Of a stretch of 64,000 nucleotides of DNA, positions 49,900 to 59,518 are shown one piece after another (position 1 is the stretch's first letter; each line of letters begins with the position of its first letter). The position numbers and the translations under genes were made by a program. The stretch is from NCEH01 sp043195135. GTDB lineage: Bacteria > Pseudomonadota > Alphaproteobacteria > Rhizobiales > Xanthobacteraceae. The stretch lies in the NCBI RefSeq assembly GCF_043195135.1, contig NZ_JBAFWP010000013.1. One strand, 5' to 3'. A model generated the notes under the pieces. The model was not told where the DNA came from, did no database searches, and saw only the letters and a program-made list of their open reading frames with translations.

Positions 49900-52258
49900 C
49901 GTCGCCACCGTCAAAGCCCGCGAGCTCGAGCCCGAAACCTTCATTCCGTATGTCCGCCACATGGACGAGACGACGATCGCGCTCGATTCCCGAGCGCTGA
50001 TGGTCATGATCGCCCTTGACGGCGTGTCGTTCGAGACCGCCGATCCGCTCGACCTCAACGGTCTTCACCGCGACCTCAACACCCTCTACCGCAATCTCGC
50101 CGACGAACGCCTTGCGCTGTGGACCCACATCATCCGCCGCCGTGACAACGACTATCCCGATGGAGCGTTCGCCAATCCCTTCTCCGCGACCCTGAACGCA
50201 AAATATCGCGCCCGCATGGTGGAGGAGGACCTGTTTCGCAACGACCTCTATCTGACCCTGCTCTGGTATCCAACCCGCGATCCCTCCGAGAAGCTGGCGA
50301 AGCTCCTATCCCGCCTTCGCCGAGCCCGCCGGGCCGGACGGGAGCTCGACGAAGAGGCGCTCAAGCTGCTGCGCGACAAGGTTACCGATGTGACCGCAGG
50401 CCTCAAGCGTTTCCAGCCCCGCGTGCTTTCTCTCTACGAGCATGATGGCCTGCTGTTTTCCGAGCCGAGCGAGGTCCTGCACCAGATCATCGGAGGTCGG
50501 CGGGAGCGGGTGCCCCTCACGGAGGGGCGGGTTTCTTCTGCGATCTATTCCGACCGCGTCATCATCGGGCGTGAGACGGTGGAGATCCGCCACGAGGCCG
50601 AGACCCGCTATGCGGGTGTGTTCAGCTTCAAGGAATATCCCGCGCGGACGAGGCCCGGCATGCTCGCCGGCATCCTCACCACGCCGTTCGAGCTTATCCT
50701 GACGCAGTCCTTCGCGTTCGCCTCGAAGGCCGATGCCCGGACCATCCTGGGGCGCAAGCAGAACCAGATGGTGAGCGCCGGCGACAAGGCGAACTCGCAG
50801 CTCGAAGAACTCGATGGCGCGTTGGATGATCTGGAATCCAACCGCTTCGTGCTGGGCGAGCACCACCTCACGCTGTCCGTCTTCGCCACGTCGGTGAAGG
50901 ACCTCACCGACAATCTGGCGAAGGCACGCTCTCACCTGACCAACGGCGGGGCCGTCGTGGCGCGCGAGGATCTCGGCCTCGAGGCCGCCTGGTGGGCGCA
51001 GCTGCCGGGCAACTTCCGCTACCGGGCTCGCTCCGGCGCGATCACGTCGCGCAACTTCGCTGCGCTGTCACCCTTTCATTCCTATCCCGTGGGCAGGAAG
51101 GACGGCAACGAGTGGGGCCCGGCCGTCGCAATGCTCAAGACGGCGTCGGGCTCGCCCTTCTATTTCAACTTCCACCACGGGGACCTCGGCAACACCTTCG
51201 TGTGCGGCCCCTCGGGATCGGGCAAGACCGTCATCCTGAACTTCATGCTCTCGCAGCTCGAGAAGCATGATCCGCACATGGTGTTCTTCGACAAGGACCG
51301 TGGCGCCGACCTCTTCGTACGGGCCGCCGGCGGCACATATCTGCCGCTGAAGAACGGCACGCCGACCGGCTGCGCGCCCCTGAAGGGGCTTGAGCTCACA
51401 CCTGAGAACAAGGTGTTCCTGGCGCAATGGATCGCCAAGCTCGTGGGCGCGAAGTCCCGCGAGCTATCCGTAACAGACCTGCGCGACATTGCCGGCGCCG
51501 TCGACGGCCTCGCGGATCTTCCGGTCCAACGCCGCACCATCGGCGCGCTGCGTACCTTCCTCAACAACACCGACCCGGAGGGCATTGCCGCTCGGCTACG
51601 GCGGTGGGAAAGGGGAGGGCCACTGGGTTGGGTCTTCGACAATGAGACCGACGACATCGGCATCGGTGCCAAGTTCCTCGGCTACGACATGACGGACTTC
51701 CTCGATAATGAGGAGATCCGCACGCCGCTCATGTCCTACCTGTTCCACCGGGTCGAGCAGCTGATCGACGGCCGCCGCATCATCATCGTCATCGACGAGT
51801 TCTGGAAAGCCCTGCTCGACGAGGGCTTTCGCGACCTCGCCCAGAACAAGCTCAAGACGATCCGGAAGCAGGGCGGCCTCATGCTGTTCGCGACGCAGAG
51901 CCCACGGGATGCGATCGCTTCCCCGATCGCCCACACGATCATCGAGCAGTGCCCGACGCAAATCTTCACGCCGAATCCGCGCGGCAATCACGCCGATTAT
52001 GTGGACGGCTTCAAGCTTACCGAGCGGGAATATCAGCTCATCGCGCGCGAGCTGTCCCCTGAGAGCCGTCGCTTCATCGTCAAGCAGGGGCACAACAGCG
52101 TCGTCGCCGAGCTGAACCTCACCGGCTTCGATGATGAACTCGCCGTCCTCTCCGGACGCACCGCCAATGTCGAGCTTGCGGATGCGATCCGCGCCGAAGT
52201 CAGCACCGGCCACGCGGACTGGCTTGCCCTGTTCCACCAAAGAAGGAGTGCAGGCTGA
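49892..52258 (+). CDS. virB4: VirB4 secretion ATPase
   Basis: A 788-residue ATPase that powers pilus assembly and substrate transfer. Walker A is GPSGSGKT (439-446), Walker B is IIIVIDEFWKALLDEGFRDL, and the C-terminal region has LFATQSPRDAI. It starts with TTG at 49892, seven bases after AAGGAC and overlapping the virB3 stop; no earlier ATG is in frame. The length is typical of the family. Confidence 0.95.
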   Translation: MPSVATVKARELEPETFIPYVRHMDETTIALDSRALMVMIALDGVSFETADPLDLNGLHRDLNTLYRNLADERLALWTHIIRRRDNDYPDGAFANPFSATLNAKYRARMVEEDLFRNDLYLTLLWYPTRDPSEKLAKLLSRLRRARRAGRELDEEALKLLRDKVTDVTAGLKRFQPRVLSLYEHDGLLFSEPSEVLHQIIGGRRERVPLTEGRVSSAIYSDRVIIGRETVEIRHEAETRYAGVFSFKEYPARTRPGMLAGILTTPFELILTQSFAFASKADARTILGRKQNQMVSAGDKANSQLEELDGALDDLESNRFVLGEHHLTLSVFATSVKDLTDNLAKARSHLTNGGAVVAREDLGLEAAWWAQLPGNFRYRARSGAITSRNFAALSPFHSYPVGRKDGNEWGPAVAMLKTASGSPFYFNFHHGDLGNTFVCGPSGSGKTVILNFMLSQLEKHDPHMVFFDKDRGADLFVRAAGGTYLPLKNGTPTGCAPLKGLELTPENKVFLAQWIAKLVGAKSRELSVTDLRDIAGAVDGLADLPVQRRTIGALRTFLNNTDPEGIAARLRRWERGGPLGWVFDNETDDIGIGAKFLGYDMTDFLDNEEIRTPLMSYLFHRVEQLIDGRRIIIVIDEFWKALLDEGFRDLAQNKLKTIRKQGGLMLFATQSPRDAIASPIAHTIIEQCPTQIFTPNPRGNHADYVDGFKLTEREYQLIARELSPESRRFIVKQGHNSVVAELNLTGFDDELAVLSGRTANVELADAIRAEVSTGHADWLALFHQRRSAG

Positions 52259-52953
52259 TGTCCACACGCACCATGCTGCTGGCGGCCGCGGCCGCACTTC
52301 TCATCTCCGCCGGCGCGGCCCAGGCGCAGGGCATCCCCGTGATCGATCAGGCAGCCCTTGCCAAGCAGCTGGAGAGCATCGCGCAGCTCAAATCTCAGCT
52401 CGACACCTTGAACAAGCAGCTCCAGCAGGCGCAACAGCTCTATGGCTCGTTGAACAAGCTGACGAACATGGCAGACGTCGCGAGCGTGCTCAACGATCCC
52501 TCGATCCGCAAGGCGCTCCCCCAGGATTTCAATGCGATCGAAAGCCTGCTGAGCGGTGCGGGCTCGGGCGCCTTCGGGGATTCCGCCTCGAAGTTCCTGC
52601 AGGCCAATTCCACCTATCAGACCAGCGCCAACGACTTCTACGCCCAGGAGCTGTCGCGGATCCAGAACAAGAACGCCGGCCAGATGAGCCTTGGCCAGCA
52701 GATTTACGATGCCGCCACGAAGCGGATCGACGGAATCGATCAGCTCCGGCAGCAGATCTCGTCGGCCGGCACCTCGAAGGACGTGGCCGACCTGCAGGCC
52801 CGGCTCCAGGCGGAAGCGGCCTTCCTTCAGATCGATGTGGTGCGCATGCAGGGCCTGCGCATGGTGCAGCAGGCCCAGGCCCAGGTGGACGACCAGCGCA
52901 AGGCCGAGGACTGGCGCCGGCGCGTCGATACGATGAGGGCGGCGCTGCCATGA
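52258..52953 (+). CDS. virB5: VirB5-like minor pilin
   Basis: A 231-residue exported protein at the pilus tip, of the VirB5/TrbJ kind. A signal peptide (about residues 1-23, ending AAQA) is followed by long coiled-coil stretches rich in Gln and Leu (LESIAQLKSQLDTLNKQLQQ and LRMVQQAQAQVDDQRKAEDW). Its start shares a base with the virB4 stop, and its stop overlaps the lipoprotein gene by four bases. Confidence 0.9.
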   Translation: MSTRTMLLAAAAALLISAGAAQAQGIPVIDQAALAKQLESIAQLKSQLDTLNKQLQQAQQLYGSLNKLTNMADVASVLNDPSIRKALPQDFNAIESLLSGAGSGAFGDSASKFLQANSTYQTSANDFYAQELSRIQNKNAGQMSLGQQIYDAATKRIDGIDQLRQQISSAGTSKDVADLQARLQAEAAFLQIDVVRMQGLRMVQQAQAQVDDQRKAEDWRRRVDTMRAALP

Positions 52954-53183
52954 GGATGATCGTGGCCCTGTTCCTGATGCTTCCTCTTGCCGGGTGTTTT
53001 GAGCCGGGGGAGGGGACCCGCACCGTCAGTGATTACCTCGGCGACGATGCCCTGCGCGCCGCGCAGCTGGCGAAGTGCCGGGAGAATCCGGGCACGCTCG
53101 CCGAGACGCCGAACTGCAAGAATGCGACCGAAGCCGACGGCAAGGCCCGTCTCCAGCGGATGAACAAGGCGCTCGGAGGGTAG
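52950..53183 (+). CDS. eexN: EexN-like entry-exclusion lipoprotein
   Basis: A 77-residue lipoprotein with lipobox LPLAGC, then a short acidic and Cys-containing mature part (AKCRENPGTLAETPNCKNAT) typical of EexN proteins found between virB5 and virB6. It would prevent redundant conjugation into cells that already carry the plasmid. The start overlaps the virB5 stop (ATGA). An internal ATG two codons later is possible. Confidence 0.8.
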   Translation: MRMIVALFLMLPLAGCFEPGEGTRTVSDYLGDDALRAAQLAKCRENPGTLAETPNCKNATEADGKARLQRMNKALGG

Positions 53184-53186
53184 GGC

Positions 53187-54119
53187 ATGTATCAGGTCTT
53201 CTCTTTCCTCGACGACCAGTTCAAGGCCCCGCTCGAGAACTTCATCAGCTCGGGGACTTCGGGCATCGCCTCCTGGGTGACGGGGCCGCTGACCGTCGCC
53301 CTGACGCTCTACGTTGTCATCTACGGCTTCCTCGTTCTGCGCGGCTCCATCCCCGAGCCCATCATGGAGTTTGCCTTCCGGGCGATGAAGCTCGCCATCA
53401 TCCTGATGCTCGTGCAGAACGCGTCCAACTATCAGACCTATGTCACGAAGGTGTTCTTCGAGGACCTGCCCACCGAGATCTCCGGGGCTCTCAACACGGG
53501 GTCAGCGCCGAGTGCCTCGGCTTTCGACTCCCTCCTCGACAAGGGCCAGAAATCAGCGAACGACATCTGGGCGAAAGGGTCTTGGCCCGTCGACGTCCTG
53601 ACCGGCGCGGCCGGGCTGGTGGTGATCGTCATGACCTTCATCGTCGCGGCGATCGGCTACGTGGTGTCGCTTTATGCGCGCGTCGCGCTCGCGATCGTCC
53701 TGGCCATAGGTCCGATCTTCGTCGCGCTGGCCATGTTCCAGTCAACCCGCCGGTTCACCGAGGCGTGGATCGGCCAGATGGCGAACTTCGTCATCCTGCA
53801 GGTCCTCGTCATCGCAGTCGGATCGCTGCTGGTGACCTGCCTCGATGCCACCTTCGCGACCATGGACTCCTATGCCGACGTGCTGATGCGTCCGATCGCG
53901 CTCGGCGCCATCGCGCTCGCCTCGCTGTACGTTTTCTACCAGCTCCCTGGCATCGCGTCCGCGCTCGCGGCGGGCGGAGCTTCGCTGACCTATGGCTACG
54001 GCGCCGCCCGCGATGCGCATGACAGCACAGTCGCCCGGAGCACAAGACGCGCTGCACGCGCCATCGGCCGCGGCATCCGCACCGCGGGCGGCAACGCCCG
54101 ATCGGGCGGAGCAAGCTGA
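53187..54119 (+). CDS. virB6: VirB6 polytopic channel protein
   Basis: A 310-residue inner-membrane protein with about six to seven hydrophobic helices. Family features include SGIASWVTGPLTVALTLYVV near the N terminus, a central periplasmic loop with KGQKSANDIWAKG, and helices LVVIVMTFIVAAIGYVVSLY and ALAIVLAIGPIFVALAMFQS. The C-terminal 45 residues are basic and soluble. It forms part of the translocation channel. The ATG follows GGAGGGTAGGGC. Confidence 0.92.
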   Translation: MYQVFSFLDDQFKAPLENFISSGTSGIASWVTGPLTVALTLYVVIYGFLVLRGSIPEPIMEFAFRAMKLAIILMLVQNASNYQTYVTKVFFEDLPTEISGALNTGSAPSASAFDSLLDKGQKSANDIWAKGSWPVDVLTGAAGLVVIVMTFIVAAIGYVVSLYARVALAIVLAIGPIFVALAMFQSTRRFTEAWIGQMANFVILQVLVIAVGSLLVTCLDATFATMDSYADVLMRPIALGAIALASLYVFYQLPGIASALAAGGASLTYGYGAARDAHDSTVARSTRRAARAIGRGIRTAGGNARSGGAS

Positions 54120-54158
54120 CGCGAATTGCCGAGATCAGAATTCAAACCCAGGTGGTGC

Positions 54159-54440
54159 ATGTTGCGTGTGTTCGTATTGCTTGGCGTGGCGTCTGTCCTC
54201 AGCGGATGCGCATCGCTGTCCTACCCCTTGCCGAAATGCGACGGCTACGCCCGCCGGCCGCTCAACCGGGCCATGTGGCAGTGGGAGGAGAGCGGCAGCC
54301 CCAAACGCCAATCCGAGGCCGTGCCCGCAGCCGCAGGCGGCGCCACAGCATTCACCGAAGAGGCATCGCCGTCGTCGGCTGGGCCATTCGCGCATCTCGA
54401 CATCGCCCATTCGTATCGATCTTGCGCGGGGCAGGGGTGA
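54159..54440 (+). CDS. virB7: VirB7-like lipoprotein
   Basis: A 93-residue lipoprotein with lipobox VASVLSGC at about residues 10-17, placed between virB6 and virB8 where virB7 belongs. The mature part is Pro/Ser-rich and longer than classical VirB7 (about 40 residues). The ATG at 54159 has AGGTGGTGC before it; an upstream start is less likely. It shares one base with the virB8 start. It would stabilise VirB9 in the outer-membrane complex. Confidence 0.65.
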   Translation: MLRVFVLLGVASVLSGCASLSYPLPKCDGYARRPLNRAMWQWEESGSPKRQSEAVPAAAGGATAFTEEASPSSAGPFAHLDIAHSYRSCAGQG

Positions 54441-55111
54441 TGGTGACGAACGATAGCCTCAAGAGCTACTTCGACAAGGCACGGCGCTTCGACCAGGATC
54501 GCTTGATCAGGGCGGAGCGCTCGGTGCGGATCGCCTGGTTCGTGGCAATCGTCGCAAGCATTCTCGCGGCCATGGCGATCGCCGCCGTCGCGGGCCTGAC
54601 GCCGCTGAAGACGGTGCAGCCCTTTGTCGTCCGGGTCGATAACTCCACGGGTATCGTCGATGTGGTCTCAGCGCTGACCTCGACCGCCGGAACCTATGAC
54701 GAGGCCGTCACCAAATACTTTGCGGCGCGATACGTTCGGGCGCGGGAGAGCTATGTCTGGAGCGAGGCGGAAGAGAATTTCCGAACCGTTTCCCTACTGT
54801 CCACCCAGGCGGAGCAGCAGCGCTTCGCCGCGCTCTATCGCGGGAGCAATCCGGAATCGCCGCAGAACATCTATGGGCGCAACGCCACCGCCCGGATCAG
54901 CATCGTCTCGATCTCGCTGATCAATCCGCATGTGGTGTCCGTCCGCTACATCCGCACGGTCACCCGCGGGGAGGATGTGCGCACCACCCACTGGGTGGCG
55001 ACGCTGACCTTCGCCTATGTCAACGCGCCCATGTCCTCGACGGATCGCCTGGTCAATCCCCTCGGGTTCGTCGTGAGCGAATACCGGGCCGATCCGGAGG
55101 CCATCAATTGA
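54440..55111 (+). CDS. virB8: VirB8 inner-membrane assembly protein
   Basis: A 223-residue bitopic protein with one N-terminal helix (about residues 30-52, AWFVAIVASILAAMAIAAVA) and a periplasmic NTF2-like domain: YFAARYVRARESYVWSEAEE, RFAALYRGSNPESP and TTHWVATLTFAYVN. It nucleates assembly of the channel with VirB9 and VirB10. The ATG at 54440 overlaps the virB7 stop; a GTG three bases upstream is an alternative. Confidence 0.93.
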   Translation: MVTNDSLKSYFDKARRFDQDRLIRAERSVRIAWFVAIVASILAAMAIAAVAGLTPLKTVQPFVVRVDNSTGIVDVVSALTSTAGTYDEAVTKYFAARYVRARESYVWSEAEENFRTVSLLSTQAEQQRFAALYRGSNPESPQNIYGRNATARISIVSISLINPHVVSVRYIRTVTRGEDVRTTHWVATLTFAYVNAPMSSTDRLVNPLGFVVSEYRADPEAIN

Positions 55112-55968
55112 AGCGCGTCGCCCTCATTTCCGTCGTGGCCTGGGCCTGCCTTGTCACATCCGCGCATGCACTGGAGACGCCCGCCAGCGCGCCCCAGGAC
55201 AACCGCGTCCGCTTCGTCGATTACGAGCCCTACAACATCACGAAGATCGTCGGCTCGCTGCGCTCGTCGGTTCAGGTCGAGTTCGCGTCGGACGAGGAGA
55301 TCGCCCATGTGGCGCTCGGCAATACTGTGGCCTGGGAGGTGGCCCCCGCCGGAAACATCCTGTTCCTGAAGCCGCGAGAAAACCAGCCGGTGACGAACAT
55401 CTCGGTGGTGACGACGCGGCGCGATGGGTCGACCCGCAGCTATCAGATGGAGCTCACCGTACGCGATGGCTCGGTCGCCTCGGGCCAGCCCACCTACTTC
55501 TATGTGAAGTTCCGCTATCCGGCCGACGAGACGGAGCGCAGGCGCCAGGAAGCAGCTGCGCGGGCGCAGGCAGCCCAGGCCGGCTATGCCGATAAGGTGC
55601 TCACCTTCCACGAGCAATATGGCCCGCGAAACTGGCGCTATTCGGCTCAGGGCTCGGCCGCCCTCGAGCCCGAAGCGGTCTACGACAACGGCAAGCTCAC
55701 GACCTTTGCCTTCACCGGCAATCAGGAGATGCCGGCGATCTACATGGAGAACTCGGACGGGACCGAGAGTCTCGTGCCGAAATCGGTCGAGGGCGGCCTG
55801 GTGCTCGTTCAGGCCATCAGCCGCAAGTTCATCCTGCGACGCGGCGGTGATGTGCTCTGCATCTTCAACGAGGCCTATGACCAGGTCGGGATCAACCCGG
55901 GCACCAATACGACATCTCCCTCGGTCGAGCGGGTCGTGAAGCCACAAGCGGCGCCCAGGGCGCAATAG
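55108..55968 (+). CDS. virB9: VirB9 outer-membrane complex protein
   Basis: A 286-residue exported protein of the core complex. After a signal peptide (about residues 1-22) come RFVDYEPYNITKIVGSLRSS, ISVVTTRRDGSTRSYQMEL, FYVKFRYP and, in the C-terminal VirB7-binding domain, NWRYSAQGS and GNQEMPAIYMENSDGTESLV. The start is TTG (55108) with GGAGG eight bases upstream, overlapping the virB8 stop by four bases. Confidence 0.93.
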   Translation: MKRVALISVVAWACLVTSAHALETPASAPQDNRVRFVDYEPYNITKIVGSLRSSVQVEFASDEEIAHVALGNTVAWEVAPAGNILFLKPRENQPVTNISVVTTRRDGSTRSYQMELTVRDGSVASGQPTYFYVKFRYPADETERRRQEAAARAQAAQAGYADKVLTFHEQYGPRNWRYSAQGSAALEPEAVYDNGKLTTFAFTGNQEMPAIYMENSDGTESLVPKSVEGGLVLVQAISRKFILRRGGDVLCIFNEAYDQVGINPGTNTTSPSVERVVKPQAAPRAQ

Positions 55969-55977
55969 GGGCGGGCG

Positions 55978-57150
55978 ATGGCGGACGAAATCGAAAGCGG
56001 CGTGCCGGGAGAGCGAGGACAAGCGGTCACCGGCCGGCGGCAAGACAACCCGCTGCGGAAGCGCGGGGCGGTGGTGCTGGCTGTCATCGCATTTGTTGGC
56101 TTCGCGCTTTGGTCAATGCGAGACCGAGGGCGGCAGACCGAGAACGAGAAGCCGGAGCGCGTCGTCATCCGGCAGGCGACGGATTTCGAGCCGGCCCGCC
56201 AGCCGCCGACACCACCACCCACGGTGCCGCAGGTGCAGTTGCCGACCCCCGTCGCCACGCCACAGCCGGCTCCAGCGCAGGACCCGATGCTCGACGCCGC
56301 CCGGCGGGCGCCGGTGATGGCATTCGGCGCCCAGCGGAGTACGGCTGGTGGCCGTCCGACCGCCGACGCGCCTGCTGATGCGCAGGCGGGCTATCTACCC
56401 CTCAATGCCGCTCGCGGCGGCTTGAACGGTCCCGGCGAGAACGAGGACCAGCGCTTCGGCCGGATGATGACGCCGACGCGCCTCGAAGGGTCACGCGCCG
56501 GCACGCTGGGCAATCGAGACTTCATCATCGCCATGGGCACGTCGATCCCCTGCATCCTGGAAACCGCCTTGTCCTCGGACCAGCCGGGCTTCGCCAGTTG
56601 TGTCATCAATCGCGACGTGCTGTCGGACAATAGCCGCGTCGTGCTCATGGAGAAGGGGACGCAGGTCATCGGGGAGTATCGCGGCGGCCTGCGCCGGGGG
56701 CAGGCTCGCCTGTTCGTCCTTTGGAACCGAGCCAAGACCCCGAAGGGCGTCATCATCACGCTCGCCTCGCCGGCCACCGACGCCTTGGGCCGGGCTGGCA
56801 TGGACGGCTATGTCGACACCCATTGGTGGGAGCGCTTCGGCAGCGCCCTGCTGCTTTCCATTGTCGGCGATGCCGCCAACTATGCGCAGGGCCAGCTCCA
56901 GCAAGGCGACATCCAGGTCCAGAACAGCGCCAATGCCGGCCAGCAGGCGGCCGCCATTGCGGTCGAGCAGTCCATCAACATTCCGCCAACGTTGGAGAAG
57001 CACCAGGGCGAACTGGTCTCCATCTTCGTCGCTCGCGATCTCGACTTCTCCAGCGTCTACGGCCTGCGCGTCACCGAGCCTCGCAACACGATCTACGATC
57101 GCGGCGTGCTCGGAGACTTCAGCCGTCGCTCCACGCTGGTCACGAAATAG
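55978..57150 (+). CDS. virB10: VirB10 transenvelope protein
   Basis: A 390-residue protein that spans from the inner to the outer membrane. One helix near residues 29-45 (AVVLAVIAFVGFALWSM), a Pro-rich linker (PPTPPPTVPQVQLPTPVATP) and the C-terminal beta-barrel domain are clear, with GTSIPCILETALSSDQPGF, VLMEKGTQVIGEYRGGLR and HWWERFGSALLLSIVGDAA, the antenna helix region. It starts nine bases after the virB9 stop. Confidence 0.95.
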   Translation: MADEIESGVPGERGQAVTGRRQDNPLRKRGAVVLAVIAFVGFALWSMRDRGRQTENEKPERVVIRQATDFEPARQPPTPPPTVPQVQLPTPVATPQPAPAQDPMLDAARRAPVMAFGAQRSTAGGRPTADAPADAQAGYLPLNAARGGLNGPGENEDQRFGRMMTPTRLEGSRAGTLGNRDFIIAMGTSIPCILETALSSDQPGFASCVINRDVLSDNSRVVLMEKGTQVIGEYRGGLRRGQARLFVLWNRAKTPKGVIITLASPATDALGRAGMDGYVDTHWWERFGSALLLSIVGDAANYAQGQLQQGDIQVQNSANAGQQAAAIAVEQSINIPPTLEKHQGELVSIFVARDLDFSSVYGLRVTEPRNTIYDRGVLGDFSRRSTLVTK

Positions 57151-57164
57151 GCGAGGGGAGGGGG

Positions 57165-58184
57165 ATGAGCGATGCCGCCGACGCCGGCGTTGTCCGTGAG
57201 CTGCTCTCACCCCTAGGACACTTTCTGAAGGATGAGTCGCTTTATGAGATCGTGATCAATCGCCCAGGCGTGGTGCTGACTGAGGGTCCCGGTGGATGGC
57301 GCACGCACGACGCGCCGGAACTGACCTTCGAAAAGCTGATGCGCCTTGCGCGCGCCGTCGCCAGCTACTCGCACCAGGCCATCGACGAGGCCCACCCGCT
57401 CTTGTCCGCCACGCTGCCGGACGAACACCGCATCCAGATCGTCATTCCGCCCGCCACCACGAAGGGCACGGTGAGCATCACGCTCCGCAACCCGTCCGCG
57501 GTGACGCTGACGCTCGGCGATCTAGAGACAGGGGGCCTCTTCTCGGAGGTCAGCCCGCTCGCCGACGAGCTCTCCCCCACCGATATGAGGCTGCTCGGCC
57601 TCTACCAGGACGGCAGCTACATGGCGTTCCTCCGGGAGGCAGTTTTGGCTCGGAAGAACATCATCATCTCGGGTGCGACGGGGTCGGGCAAGACGACGCT
57701 CTCAAAGGCATTGATCCAACATATCCCGGAGGACGAGCGCCTCATTACCATCGAGGACACACGGGAGCTCGTGATCCCTCAGGATAATCACGTACGGCTG
57801 TTTTACTCCAAGGATGACCAGGGGCTCGCAAAGGTCGGCCCGAAGGAACTCCTTGAGGCTTCACTGCGCATGCGTCCGGATCGCGTCCTGCTCCAGGAGC
57901 TTCGGGACGGAACGGCGTTCTACTACATCCGCAATGTCAATTCCGGGCATCCGGGCTCGATCACGACCGTGCACGCGGATTCAGCGCGGCTCGCCTTCGA
58001 GCAGCTCACACTGCTCGTCAAAGAATCCGATGGCGGGCACGACCTGGAGCGGGGCGATATTCGGGATCTGCTTGAGATCGCCATCGATATTATCGTTCAA
58101 TGCAAGAGGGCAGCGGGTCGGTTTCGAGTGACGGAGATCTATTTCGATCCCCACCGGCACACCCCATTAGATCAACATCGATGA
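57165..58184 (+). CDS. virB11: VirB11 traffic ATPase
   Basis: A 339-residue hexameric ATPase. Walker A is GATGSGKT (170-177); the Asp box (LITIEDTREL) and the His box (SGHPGSITTVHA) follow. The start is the ATG at 57165, preceded by GAGGGGAGGGGG. It is the last virB gene here; virD4 is not present downstream. Past it a hairpin CTTGGGA/TCCCAAG (58204-58227) may end the transcript. Confidence 0.95.
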   Translation: MSDAADAGVVRELLSPLGHFLKDESLYEIVINRPGVVLTEGPGGWRTHDAPELTFEKLMRLARAVASYSHQAIDEAHPLLSATLPDEHRIQIVIPPATTKGTVSITLRNPSAVTLTLGDLETGGLFSEVSPLADELSPTDMRLLGLYQDGSYMAFLREAVLARKNIIISGATGSGKTTLSKALIQHIPEDERLITIEDTRELVIPQDNHVRLFYSKDDQGLAKVGPKELLEASLRMRPDRVLLQELRDGTAFYYIRNVNSGHPGSITTVHADSARLAFEQLTLLVKESDGGHDLERGDIRDLLEIAIDIIVQCKRAAGRFRVTEIYFDPHRHTPLDQHR

Positions 58185-58203
58185 AGGGGACTTACAAGGG
58201 CCG

Positions 58204-58227
58204 CTTGGGATGATCTCCTCTCCCAAG
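58204..58227 (+). terminator. Hairpin after virB11
   Basis: CTTGGGA and TCCCAAG pair as a perfect 7-bp stem with a 10-base loop, 20 bases past virB11. The T content downstream (ATTTCTTTTCAT) is moderate, so it is a plausible but not strong Rho-independent terminator of the transfer operon. Confidence 0.45.
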
Positions 58228-58253
58228 AGAGTGGCCACATTTCTTTTCATAGC

Positions 58254-59273
58254 ATGGAATTTATGAGCCCGAGGCCTAGGCGCGTGCCTTCCCTTTCGGA
58301 TGTTCATGCCCTTCAGGTACCATTGCACAGTCGATTCGCGGGTGCACTCCAGGCCATGCTTCCCACTGCTCCAAAATCCAAACTTATCATCGGTTCTAAG
58401 GCTATCATTGATAGCACATGCACGGATGCGCTTGGAAAAATGAAGCACGCACCTCGAATAGAGACCGACTTTACGGGTTCATTTGTGAAGAATGCCGTTC
58501 CCACCCTAAATGACTTATTTAGTAAGTCATTCAGCTCATATCGAGTTAAGACACAAATAATGGCCGTCTACATACATCAGACGCCAAAAGTGAGATTTTT
58601 GGGTACACCCGCTCGCAAAATGCGGACCAAGCAGTGCGAGCTGGGTGACATATTGCTGGTCTTGTCCCACAAGCGAAATCCCCGAAAAACCTATTGGCGA
58701 GGAGCTTTGTGGCAACTCAAAATGAATGATGGCTCACAACACAAAGCGGCGGATCCACAATATTGGTTATATAAGGATTGGCCGCCTTTCGATGTATATA
58801 CCGGCGGTCTTCAGCGAGGCCATAGAGACTTTAATGGAGATACACGATCGGGATACTTCGGGCTGGTATCTCCTTCGAACTGGCTAATTTGCCCCCCGGC
58901 GCCGGTGATCGGACCGTCGAGCTCAGGAGTGATCGAAGCGGGGCGGTTCATCGTCGAAATGATGTATTCCGTGGATCCCGCGCAGCGCGGGCGCGTTGAT
59001 CACATTGGACGACGGGTTTTTACTCGGCCTTATCCATTGTTTCCTTATACGTGGAGTCATACAATATGGGAACTACTTAATATCACCGGCGCCAAGCAGT
59101 TTAACGCAAAAAGCCTCTACGATGGGCCTCAGCCACGGATCAGTCTGTTGTACAGTTCCGTCCCTCAATCCGTTCCCGTAAGTTCGTTCCCGCCTCCGGG
59201 CGAGAGAGAAAACGGCCTATTGGTCGTGATCCAGTCAACGGACGCCACAGAATTTGATGCTGAATCCGATTAG
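58254..59273 (+). CDS. Unknown protein in AT-richer cargo DNA
   Basis: A 339-residue soluble protein with no domain I recognise. Its base composition is clearly more AT-rich than the virB genes, which points to separate acquisition. Characteristic stretches are KCELGDILLVLSHKRNPRKT (approximately, residues 127-146), WRGALWQLKMND and SGVIEAGRFIVEMMYSVDPA. The ELGDILLV...W..A..QLK arrangement resembles proteins that sit in defence or restriction loci, but I cannot name it. It stands right behind the secretion operon, a common cargo spot. Confidence 0.6.
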   Translation: MEFMSPRPRRVPSLSDVHALQVPLHSRFAGALQAMLPTAPKSKLIIGSKAIIDSTCTDALGKMKHAPRIETDFTGSFVKNAVPTLNDLFSKSFSSYRVKTQIMAVYIHQTPKVRFLGTPARKMRTKQCELGDILLVLSHKRNPRKTYWRGALWQLKMNDGSQHKAADPQYWLYKDWPPFDVYTGGLQRGHRDFNGDTRSGYFGLVSPSNWLICPPAPVIGPSSSGVIEAGRFIVEMMYSVDPAQRGRVDHIGRRVFTRPYPLFPYTWSHTIWELLNITGAKQFNAKSLYDGPQPRISLLYSSVPQSVPVSSFPPPGERENGLLVVIQSTDATEFDAESD

Positions 59274-59518
59274 GCTTCTGGCGCTCTCGTTGGTTCCGCC
59301 AGAACACCTAGCACGGCCTGCTCCAGGTGGCGGAGGCGCATCACGAGCGCGCACAGAAAAGACTATAAGCCATTGTTTTTATTGCATAATCTTCCTTATG
59401 CGACAGCTAATGGGCGCATCGTCAACGCAGCCGCTTAGGCACAAGGTTGCAATTGACGCAGCGGCCCTGGACCAGTGTGGGCGCCACGCATTGGAGGCGA
59501 ACCGACGGTCACTCTCGG

